Positions 5,835 to 12,861 of a stretch of DNA of 23,780 bases are shown here, one piece after another. How positions within the stretch are numbered: the stretch's first letter is position 1; every line of letters starts with the position of its first letter. The stretch is from NCBI GenBank assembly GCA_003499955.1, contig DNRP01000171.1, positions 22,425 to 46,204 on the forward strand. The letters are read 5' to 3'. The position numbers were made by a program, and so were the translations under genes. The notes beneath the pieces are model-generated. The model saw nothing but the letters and a program-made list of their open reading frames with translations, ran no database searches and was not told the DNA's origin. The stretch is from Cyanobacteria bacterium UBA9971 (GTDB lineage Bacteria; Cyanobacteriota; Vampirovibrionia; Gastranaerophilales; UBA9971).

Positions 5835-8200
5835 AAGCCCCGACCGCTAATCTATTTTCATCAAGCGATACAGACATACCAAACTTATCAGAAGCCTCAA
5901 GAGTCTGATTAATATTTTTACCGCCTGTATAACCATTTCCTATGATACTTTCAAGAGTTCCACCCGAAAATAAACTGTCTGTAAAAGAATAAAGATATAC
6001 AGCTCCTGTATCTGTTGTTGTATTTCCAAATCCGTCATCCTGAGTTGCTCCGACAGCCAGTCTGTTTCCATCAAGCGATACAGATGTGCCAAATAAATCA
6101 GTAGCACCAAGAACCTGATTAATGCCATTATTTTCTATATAGCCATATCCTATAATATTTTCAAGGGTTCCGCCGGAAAATAAACTGTCTGTAAATGAAT
6201 ATAAATATACTGCTCCTGTATCTGAATATTTATTTATAAATCCGTCATCATAATAAGCCCCAACAGCCAACCTATTTCCGTCAAGCGATAGAGATGTACC
6301 CAAAAAATCAGAACCGTCAAGAGTCTGGTCAATATTTTTACCGCTTGTATAACCTGAACCTATAGTTGCTTCAAGATTTCCATCCGAGAATAAACTGTCT
6401 GTAAATGAATATAAATATATTGCTCCTGAATCTGATTTTAAATTTCCAAAACCGTCATCTGAATAAGCTCCGACAGCCAGCTTGTTTCCGTCAAGCGATA
6501 CTGAATAGCCAAAATAGTCAGAAATATCCAGAGTTTTATCAATATTTTTACCGCCTGTATAGCCGTTTCCTATAGTTGCTTCAAGATTTCCATCTGAAAA
6601 TAAACTGTCTGTAAATGAATATAAATATACTGCTCCTGAATTTAATGTTGTATTTCCAAAGCCGTCATCATAATAAGCCCCGATAGCCAGTCTATTTTCG
6701 TCAATCGATACTGCACTGCCAAAATAATCAGCAGCATCAAGAGCCTGATTAATATTTTTATCGCCGGTATAGCCTGAGCCTATAGTTGATTCAAGGGTTC
6801 CGCCGGAAAATAAACTGTCTGTAAATGAATATAAATATACTGCTCCTGAATTGTTTTTTAAATTTCCAAATCCGTCATCCTGAAAAGCTCCAACAGCCAG
6901 CCTGTTTCCGTCAAGCGATACTGAATAGCCAAAATAATCAGAATTATTAAGAGCCAAATTAATATTTTTACCGCCTGTAAAGTCGTTTCCTATAGTTGCT
7001 TCAAGATTTCCACCCGAAAATAAACTGTCTGTAAATGAATATAAATATACTGCTCCTGAATTATATTTTGTATTTTCAAATCCGTCATCATAATAAGCCC
7101 CGACAGCCAACTTGTTTTCGTCCAGCGATACTGCACTGCCAAAGAGATCATAGGAATCAAGAGCCTGATTAATATTTTTACCGCCTGTATAACCGGAGCC
7201 TATAATACCTTCAAGATTTCCGCCGGAAAATAAACTGTCTGTAAATGAATATAAATATACTGCTCCCGAATTTCCGTTTAAATTATTAAATCCGCTATCA
7301 TAATGAGCTCCAATAGCCAATCTGTTTCCATCAAGCGATACTGCTCTGCCTAAATAATCAGAACCGTCAAGAGCCTGGTTAATATTTTTACCGTCTGTAT
7401 AACCATTTCCTATGGTTGCTTCAAGGTTTCCACCTGAAAATAAACTGTCTGTAAAAGAATAAAGATATACAGCTCCTGAATCTGCTTTTAAATTGCCAAA
7501 TCCGTCATCTTGATATGCCCCGACAGCTAGTCTATTTTCATCTAACGATACTGCATTGCCAAAATTATCATTAATATCAAGAGTTTTATCAATATTTTTA
7601 CCGCCTATATAGCCTAATCCTATAGTTGCTTCAAGGTTTCCATCTGTAAATAAACTGTCTGTAAAAGAATACAAATATACTGCCCCTGAATTGCTTTTTA
7701 AATTTCCGAACCCGTCATCTGCATAAGCTCCAACAGCTAGCCTGTTTCCATCAAGCGATACAGATCCCCCAAAATAATCAGTAACATCAAGAGTTTTATC
7801 AATATTTTTTCCACCTGTATAGCCTGAGCCTAAAGTTGCTTCCAGAGTCCCTCCTGAAAATAAACTGTCTGTAAAAGAATACAAATATACAGCTCCTGAA
7901 TCTAATATTGTATTTTCAAATCCGTCATCTGCATAAGCTCCAACAGCTAACCTATTTCCGTCCAACGATACTGAATAGCCAAAATAATCATTAATATCAA
8001 GAGACTGATTAATATTTTTACCGCCTGTATAACCGGAGCCTATAGTTGATTTCAAGGGTTCCGCCGGAAAATAAACTGTCTGTAAATGAATATAAATATA
8101 CTGCTCCCGAATTTCCGTTTAAATTATTAAATCCACTATCAAGATAAGCTCCGACCGCCAGTCTATTTCCATCCAGTGATACAGATGCACCAAAACCATC
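5150..8200 (-). repeat. 15 tandem 210-bp units encoding 70-aa FG-GAP-like repeats
   Basis: A conserved anchor (TAAACTGTCTGTAAA on the plus strand) recurs at 5550, 5760, 5971, 6181, 6391, 6601, 6811, 7021, 7231, 7441, 7651, 7861 and 8072, with a diverged copy at 5340. All steps are exactly 210 bp except 5760 to 5971 and 7861 to 8072, which are 211. Counting the SLDGNRLAVGA core gives 15 copies. Some distant copies share private variants: the copies around 7260 and 8100 both encode FNNLNGNSG. That points to duplication or gene conversion. Array limits are approximate. Confidence 0.92.
5740..8055 (-). CDS. TpsA adhesin, fragment 2: eleven FG-GAP-like repeats
   Basis: This is the middle reading-frame piece of the adhesin. 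The nominal TTG start at 8055 is not a real start; the frame is simply entered after a one-base insertion at 8050-8052. The whole piece is a tandem array with a 70-residue period. The consensus runs FGxSVSLDGNRLAVGAY, DDGFGN, SGAVYLYSFTDSLFSGG and then LEATIGNGYTGGKNI. The FG...GA core and the acidic DDG loop match the FG-GAP_2 type of propeller-blade repeat. Copies differ most in the four to five residues before SGAVYLY and in the linker after GGKNI. The last 15 or so residues (after SGAVYL) are frameshifted and give the stop at 5740. In the corrected gene this segment runs unbroken into fragment 3. Confidence 0.8.
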   Translation of the reverse strand: MKSTIGSGYTGGKNINQSLDINDYFGYSVSLDGNRLAVGAYADDGFENTILDSGAVYLYSFTDSLFSGGTLEATLGSGYTGGKNIDKTLDVTDYFGGSVSLDGNRLAVGAYADDGFGNLKSNSGAVYLYSFTDSLFTDGNLEATIGLGYIGGKNIDKTLDINDNFGNAVSLDENRLAVGAYQDDGFGNLKADSGAVYLYSFTDSLFSGGNLEATIGNGYTDGKNINQALDGSDYLGRAVSLDGNRLAIGAHYDSGFNNLNGNSGAVYLYSFTDSLFSGGNLEGIIGSGYTGGKNINQALDSYDLFGSAVSLDENKLAVGAYYDDGFENTKYNSGAVYLYSFTDSLFSGGNLEATIGNDFTGGKNINLALNNSDYFGYSVSLDGNRLAVGAFQDDGFGNLKNNSGAVYLYSFTDSLFSGGTLESTIGSGYTGDKNINQALDAADYFGSAVSIDENRLAIGAYYDDGFGNTTLNSGAVYLYSFTDSLFSDGNLEATIGNGYTGGKNIDKTLDISDYFGYSVSLDGNKLAVGAYSDDGFGNLKSDSGAIYLYSFTDSLFSDGNLEATIGSGYTSGKNIDQTLDGSDFLGTSLSLDGNRLAVGAYYDDGFINKYSDTGAVYLYSFTDSLFSGGTLENIIGYGYIENNGINQVLGATDLFGTSVSLDGNRLAVGATQDDGFGNTTTDTGAVYLYSFTDSLFSGGTLESIIGNGYTGGKNINQTLEASDKFGMSVSLDENRLAVGAYADDGFENSKSNSGAVYLIFIYRQFIFGRKS

Positions 8201-9925
8201 ATTACTGTCAATATCTCCGTTGTTTATACCCATGGTTGAATAATTATATCCTATTAATAAAGGATATTGGCTAAAATTAATATCAGCAATGGTGATATTT
8301 TTAGGGTCAAGAAGAAAAGTTCCGCCGACCCCCGCATTGGCTTTTCCGCCAAAAGTGAGTTCGTTTCCCGATGATACTTCTATAAGTCCGCCATTTCCTC
8401 CAAGTGTTCCCTGTTTTGCGGAAAAATTGCCAAAAACAGCAGATTTTTCGTCAGCCCACGAAATTATAGTTCCGCCATCTCCGTTATTTCCTGTAGTATC
8501 AGCTTTTACGGAAGTCCCGCTAGTCATGGCAAGTGTTTGAGCATTTGGAATTTCATCGGTCAAAAGGTTTTTACCGCCCTGATACTCGCCTCCGAGTTGA
8601 ATTTTTCCTCCGCCTGTATAACCTGAAGCATCTATTTCAGAAGAAAGGAATTTAAGCGCGGATGATGTTATATCAATATTTCCACCTATTCCTGAAGTTC
8701 CTTTTGCAAGATATTTTCCTGAAGTTGTTATTTGCTGTTCGGCGATATTAGAAATGCTTCCGCCTGTTGAGCCGGAAGCATCTATCACAGAGGTTGATGT
8801 TTCCCAATTTTTACCTGTTGTATTAATATTTACATTTCCGCCGGAATTTGTTGTTCCTGTTGCTTTTATGTTTCCGGCAAGCGAAAGGGTGTCTGAATTA
8901 ATCGAAACATTCCCGCCTTTGTCTCCTAATACTTCAATACTTCCGCCAAGTCCAGTGAAAGCAGAAGCTATTTTAATATTTCCGCCTTGAATTCCGTTGG
9001 CTCTGATAGCTCCTGTTGAAGTCAGAGTACCGCTCGTACCGTCAATATCTATGTTTCCAAAGACTAAATCTCCGTTAATCTTTGTTAAAGTATTTGCTTC
9101 GATTATTCCATCATTATTTACGACTTTGCTGATAAGCTCATTTACTCTGTCAGTCTTGATAAAAATATTTCCGCCATCTGATTTTAACAAACCTGCATTA
9201 TGTATCTGAGATTTATCAGAATCAAGAACAAGATTATTTACAGTAGAATCATCCAATTCAAGAGAAATTTGCTGACCGTCATTCATATCAAAAGTAACGT
9301 TTTTACCTGAAACAAGTGCGATAGTTCCTATTGGAACATTAATTGTGCCTGTATTTTCGATTACAGGAGCTAAAAATGCTATAAATCCGCCGTCAGAAAC
9401 TTTTATATTTCCTTGATTTATTATACTTCCTGATGTAACGCCTCCGAACTGTATTTTTTTGTTTAAAACATCCTGATATTTCATGTCATAAGTTGATACG
9501 ACAAGGGAATTTAAGTTAACGGAAGAATTTTTCCCGAAAAGAACTCCGCTGGAATTTATAAGATAAACTGTTCCGCCTGCTCCTGATTGTGTTATATGCC
9601 CGTAGATTTGGGATGAATTAGCTCCGGTTATTTTATTTACAGAAACCTGTCCTGAATTTGAAAAATTAAAATCAGCATATTTATTCTCGGGAACATCAAA
9701 ACTTTTCCATTTATTGTTAAAACTTTGATTTGCAGCACCTGTATGAATAATTTGGTATGTATCATTGGTATTGACGGTTGTTTTTATTTGAGTTGTAACA
9801 TTAGGATCAAGAGTGTCAGGCACAGGCATGGTGACATCGGCCAGTGCAACTGAACTAGCCCCTAATGCAATGATTAACGACAATTTTGCGGCTATTATTA
9901 ATTTATTTTTTTTCAAGAGAAGCAT
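8018..9925 (-). CDS. TpsA adhesin, fragment 1: signal peptide, haemagglutination/TPS domain, beta-helix
   Basis: This is the N-terminal piece of a two-partner secretion exoprotein. The ATG at 9925 is preferred over the ATG at 9955, which lies at the predicted transcription start and has no ribosome binding site; GGAAAG sits 6 nt before 9925. Residues 1-29 form a Sec signal peptide (basic KKNK, hydrophobic core, ending SSVALA). The TPS/haemagglutination-activity domain follows at about 30-280, with the SFNNKWKSFDV, INSSGVLFGKNSSVNL and LNSLVVSTYDM segments typical of the family. A Gly-rich right-handed beta-helix runs to about 560 and ends at GGTFLLDPKNITI. The first FG-GAP-like repeat begins there. 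The frame then breaks at 8050-8052, and the final residues (INYRLRLYRR) are out-of-frame. Corrected for both insertions, the full protein would be 2052 aa. Secretion would use the adjacent TpsB. Confidence 0.88.
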   Translation of the reverse strand: MLLLKKNKLIIAAKLSLIIALGASSVALADVTMPVPDTLDPNVTTQIKTTVNTNDTYQIIHTGAANQSFNNKWKSFDVPENKYADFNFSNSGQVSVNKITGANSSQIYGHITQSGAGGTVYLINSSGVLFGKNSSVNLNSLVVSTYDMKYQDVLNKKIQFGGVTSGSIINQGNIKVSDGGFIAFLAPVIENTGTINVPIGTIALVSGKNVTFDMNDGQQISLELDDSTVNNLVLDSDKSQIHNAGLLKSDGGNIFIKTDRVNELISKVVNNDGIIEANTLTKINGDLVFGNIDIDGTSGTLTSTGAIRANGIQGGNIKIASAFTGLGGSIEVLGDKGGNVSINSDTLSLAGNIKATGTTNSGGNVNINTTGKNWETSTSVIDASGSTGGSISNIAEQQITTSGKYLAKGTSGIGGNIDITSSALKFLSSEIDASGYTGGGKIQLGGEYQGGKNLLTDEIPNAQTLAMTSGTSVKADTTGNNGDGGTIISWADEKSAVFGNFSAKQGTLGGNGGLIEVSSGNELTFGGKANAGVGGTFLLDPKNITIADINFSQYPLLIGYNYSTMGINNGDIDSNDGFGASVSLDGNRLAVGAYLDSGFNNLNGNSGAVYLYSFTDSLFSGGTLEINYRLRLYRR

Positions 9926-9961
9926 TTTTGTCTTTCCGGGGGAGGAAAACCTCATTTAAGT

Positions 9962-9990
9962 ATAATATTTTTTGTTGAAAAAATATACAA
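9962..9990 (-). promoter_or_regulatory. promoter of the TpsA gene
   Basis: On the minus strand, TTGTAT (9985-9990) and TATTAT (9962-9967) are separated by 17 bp. Transcription would start near 9955, leaving a ~30-nt leader before the ATG at 9925. Three copies of AAAAATGT (plus-strand ACATTTTT at 10014, 10033 and 10058) lie just upstream and might be regulator sites. Confidence 0.6.
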
Positions 9991-10106
9991 CCTTTTTATA
10001 CTTCATGTTATTGACATTTTTGCTAATTTTAAACATTTTTTAATGTAAATTTTTCATACATTTTTTACTAAAATTAATATTTTACTTAACAAAAACTTAC
10101 AAGTTT

Positions 10107-11819
10107 TTAAATTAAGTCGGATGATATTCCAAAGTGGACTCTTGCGCTGTTTTGCCCATCATCTCTCTGTTTGCCAAGCGGAACTCCTATATAAATATTT
10201 GCATTAAGATATTTTGCTAAAGAAATATTCAATCCTGCACCTACACTCTGCATAAAATTTTTGTAATTATATGAAACATTTTGTTTAAGTTCTCTGGTAA
10301 GAGCCTGGTCATAAAAAACAGAGAAATATATTCTGTTTTTTAAAGGGATTTTAATAACTTTATCTTTCCTGTATGGAATTGAAATATATTTTGGAAGATA
10401 AGGAACCGGCTTTCTTGCTTCAAGAGTTATATTGTATCCGACATCACCTGCTAAAACACCTTCTCTAAAACCTCTGACACTATACATACCTCCTGCCTGC
10501 ATTTGTTCGGAAGATAGAAGATGTGAATGTGAATATTGACCTGAAATTCTGAATATCCCATAACTATTTAACGGTAATAATTGAATTCTGGTTATATTTC
10601 CTTCAAATTTTACAAATTTACTTGTTGCATCGCTATAATCTTCTTTTAAAGTTTTTGCCCCGAGAAATGGAAGACCGGTGCTTACTGTCAAAGACGAGCC
10701 CCATCTTCCTGTATTATCTTCATTCTGTAAATCCAAACCTGTTCTTAAAGCCCTTAATTCATATTTGTTGTTATATGCAGAATTAATCGGGCTTTCTGTT
10801 TTTGAACTCAGCATATCAAAATCAATATCAGAATTTAAAATTAAATTTTTCTTTCTATATATAGGGATAGAAATTTTCGAATTGAATTCATTTGATTTAC
10901 CGCTGATTTTTTGAGATTTTAATTCATTTCCTATTTTTACGTAAGAATGAGAATAATCAAATTGCAGTTTAGCTCCTTTTGATCCTAGCGGGATTGAATA
11001 AGAAGTGCTAACCCCAAATAAACCTTTTGAAAAATTCAAATTATTATTTAAATTGTCCCCAAACCCTGTAATATTTTGATCGCCAAGATTTATACCAAAT
11101 CTTTTAATACCTGTATATTCTTTTCCCTGATTACTGAAGGATGTCCCAAAATCAAAAGGAAACCTGTCCTCGACATTTAAAATAATATCTGTTGTTTCGG
11201 GAATATTTCCGCTTTTTAGTGTAACTTTGCCTTTAAGGTATTCTGCTGTATTTATATTATTAATTGTTGTTTTCAGGTTATTTACATTAAATATTTTTGA
11301 TTCTTCAATGCCCGTCGACTTAACAAGATTATTTTTTATATAAGAAGTTTTTGTCCATTTTGTGTCATTAATTTCTATTTGTCCTATTTTTCCTTCAAGT
11401 ATATTAATTTTTATAATTCCATCAGTAATTTTTTGGGGAGGGATATATGCTTTTGAAGTAATATATCCCATTTGCCTGTAATTTTGAGTTATATTTGAAA
11501 TAGCATCTAATATTTCATTAAATCCTACTACTTTGCCAATTAAAGATTCAAAATATTTATTTAAAAACTCAGATGAAATTATTGTATTTCCAATAAATTC
11601 AACGCCTTTTAATTCAAATTGTATGCCGGATTTTTCTGTTATATCTTGAACCTGATTATTTTCAGGCTCAAGTTCATTTTTTATTTGAATATCTTGTTTT
11701 TCTTTGTTTTTAGTTTGTTCATACACTCTTGTCTGTTGTTTTGAATAGGCATCTATTGCAGCCGGATCAATTTGTGTTTTTATTTCAATTACATTATTCC
11801 CTGCAGCATTAACTTCCAT
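10107..11819 (-). CDS. TpsB-family outer-membrane transporter (ShlB/FhaC-like)
   Basis: This protein is expected to export the neighbouring TpsA across the outer membrane. After a polar linker (about 10-65) come two POTRA domains. The first (about 66-142) contains FELKGVEFIGNTIISS and the GYITSKAYIPPQKITDG segment. The second (about 144-217) starts QIEINDTKW. The rest is a 16-strand-type beta-barrel ending in the aromatic/hydrophobic strand VHFGISSDLI. The loop-6 motif VRGF is at 448-451, preceded by QAGG, as in FhaC. The ATG at 11819 cannot be the true start: the frame continues upstream through a clear hydrophobic signal sequence (see the next entry). The gene lies upstream of TpsA, same strand, with ~150-180 bp between; each has its own promoter. 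An AT-only hairpin overlaps the stop codon (10091-10108), a weak terminator at best. Confidence 0.93.
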   Translation of the reverse strand: MEVNAAGNNVIEIKTQIDPAAIDAYSKQQTRVYEQTKNKEKQDIQIKNELEPENNQVQDITEKSGIQFELKGVEFIGNTIISSEFLNKYFESLIGKVVGFNEILDAISNITQNYRQMGYITSKAYIPPQKITDGIIKINILEGKIGQIEINDTKWTKTSYIKNNLVKSTGIEESKIFNVNNLKTTINNINTAEYLKGKVTLKSGNIPETTDIILNVEDRFPFDFGTSFSNQGKEYTGIKRFGINLGDQNITGFGDNLNNNLNFSKGLFGVSTSYSIPLGSKGAKLQFDYSHSYVKIGNELKSQKISGKSNEFNSKISIPIYRKKNLILNSDIDFDMLSSKTESPINSAYNNKYELRALRTGLDLQNEDNTGRWGSSLTVSTGLPFLGAKTLKEDYSDATSKFVKFEGNITRIQLLPLNSYGIFRISGQYSHSHLLSSEQMQAGGMYSVRGFREGVLAGDVGYNITLEARKPVPYLPKYISIPYRKDKVIKIPLKNRIYFSVFYDQALTRELKQNVSYNYKNFMQSVGAGLNISLAKYLNANIYIGVPLGKQRDDGQNSARVHFGISSDLI

Positions 11820-11880
11820 ACAAGGTATTAATAAAAAAAGACCTATTATATATATGGCTATTATGATTTTTATAATTCAA
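11820..11880 (-). other. signal-peptide coding segment of TpsB lacking a canonical in-frame start
   Basis: In frame with and directly upstream of the ATG at 11819 are 19 codons reading IIKIIIAIYIIGLFLLIPC, bounded upstream by TGA. Together with MEVNAA they form a plausible Sec signal peptide. No ATG, GTG or TTG occurs in this stretch, so initiation would need ATT (11876) or ATA. Alternatively, a TTG at 11880 is one base out of frame. Removing one A from the five-A run would give a start reading NYK then IIIAIYIIGLFLLIP. A promoter 25-30 bp upstream fits a start here rather than at 11819. Confidence 0.7.
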
Positions 11881-11908
11881 TACACCGTCTGGTTGTAACT
11901 TTTATCTA

Positions 11909-11937
11909 ATTTTACTCTTTCTATAAAATTGAATCAA
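11909..11937 (-). promoter_or_regulatory. promoter of the TpsB gene
   Basis: TTGATT (11932-11937) and TAAAAT (11909-11914) on the minus strand have a 17-bp spacer. The predicted transcription start is near 11902, about 25 nt before the upstream start candidates. Its -35 overlaps that of the divergent promoter for the purine nucleoside phosphorylase gene. Confidence 0.6.
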
Positions 11938-11957
11938 TAATTCTGTTGCATTAGAAT
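11929..11957 (+). promoter_or_regulatory. promoter of the purine nucleoside phosphorylase gene
   Basis: TTGAAT (11929-11934) and TAGAAT (11952-11957) have a 17-bp spacer. The -35 lies in the palindrome ATTGA-A-TCAAT (11928-11938), which it shares with the opposing TpsB promoter. The leader would be ~85 nt and open with the hairpin at 11961-11980. Confidence 0.6.
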
Positions 11958-11960
11958 TTA

Positions 11961-11980
11961 AAAAGCTGTCGAGCTTTTTT
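11961..11980 (+). terminator. terminator-like hairpin with T run in the punA leader
   Basis: AAAAGCT pairs with AGCTTTT around GTCG and is followed by further T's. It sits at the predicted transcript start of the phosphorylase gene, with no plus-strand gene just upstream. It may instead block antisense transcription or protect the 5' end; the function is uncertain. Confidence 0.4.
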
Positions 11981-12050
11981 AGTATATTTTACTTTGTGCT
12001 AAACTTTTAAATAAAAATTCTGGAATTCAAATAAAAATGGAGAAGCTAAA

Positions 12051-12857
12051 ATGAAAAATTCGCTGGATTATATCAATTCTAAAATATCTTCACTTGGATT
12101 TAAACCGGAAATTGGTATTATATTAGGTTCAGGACTTGGAGAAATTGCTGATGAAATAAAAGGCATAGAGCTTTCTTATTCAGAAATTCCTGGATTTAAA
12201 TCTTCGGGTGTTCATGGACATGCCGGAAAACTTGTAATCGGGGAATTAGCCTCAAAACGTGTAGTTGCAATGCAAGGACGGCTTCATTATTACGAAGGAA
12301 ATACTATTCAGGAAGTTATTTATCCTGTAAGAGTTATGAAACTTCTCGGGATAGAAAAATTAATTGTTACAAACGCTGCAGGAGGCGTAAATACAAATTA
12401 TACCCCAGGTGATTTAATGATAATAGGGGATCATCTTAATTTACTCGGGAATAATCCGCTTATCGGCAAAAATAATGATGAATTAGGACCAAGATTTCTT
12501 GATATGAGTTATGCTTACGATAAATCTTTTATAGATTTGGCTGAAAAAACAGCAAAAGAATTAAATATTAAAACCCAAAAAGGTGTTTACGCGGCTATGA
12601 CGGGACCAACTTATGAAACTCCCGCCGAAGTAAGAATGTTAAGAACTTTAGGAGCGGATGCTGTCGGCATGTCTACAGTTCCCGAAGTTATCGTCGCAAA
12701 CCACATGGAAGTTAAGGTTCTCGGGATTTCCTGCATAACAAACATGGCGGCGGGAATTTTAGACCAGCCTTTAAATCACGAAGAAGTTATTGAAACAGCA
12801 AATATAGTCAAAAAAGACTTCAAAGCTCTTATAAAGACTGTCATTGAGAGAATTTAA
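12051..12857 (+). CDS. punA: purine nucleoside phosphorylase (trimeric, inosine/guanosine type)
   Basis: A 268-aa cytoplasmic enzyme that splits purine (2'-deoxy)ribonucleosides with phosphate into base and (deoxy)ribose-1-phosphate for purine salvage. Length and motifs fit the trimeric PNP family throughout. They are the phosphate-site GSGLG (26-30), HGHAG (55-59) and GRLHYYEG (76-83), then TNAAGG (107-112), the base-binding GPTYETPAE (185-193, with Glu189), VGMSTVPEV (205-213) and TNMAAG (230-235, with Asn231). The Glu189/Asn231 pair is the one that selects 6-oxopurines in this family. The ATG at 12051 has GGAG 8 nt upstream. The gene stands alone, divergent from TpsB and convergent with the TPR gene, which ends 4 bp away. 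Nothing is missing or odd. Confidence 0.95.
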   Translation: MKNSLDYINSKISSLGFKPEIGIILGSGLGEIADEIKGIELSYSEIPGFKSSGVHGHAGKLVIGELASKRVVAMQGRLHYYEGNTIQEVIYPVRVMKLLGIEKLIVTNAAGGVNTNYTPGDLMIIGDHLNLLGNNPLIGKNNDELGPRFLDMSYAYDKSFIDLAEKTAKELNIKTQKGVYAAMTGPTYETPAEVRMLRTLGADAVGMSTVPEVIVANHMEVKVLGISCITNMAAGILDQPLNHEEVIETANIVKKDFKALIKTVIERI

Positions 12858-12861
12858 AACT

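Noticed and set aside
8046..8056. Phase-variable switch at the first frameshift
   Set aside because: The run is only three T's, too short for typical slipped-strand switching. An error or a fixed mutation is more likely.
5150..8200. Tandem repeats as a CRISPR-like array
   Set aside because: Units are 210 bp, coding, and similar along the whole length, with no short repeat/variable spacer structure.
10091..10108. Hairpin AAAAACT/AGTTTTT at the TpsB stop codon as a terminator
   Set aside because: The stem is almost all AT with one GC pair and overlaps the stop codon; it is too weak to call with confidence.
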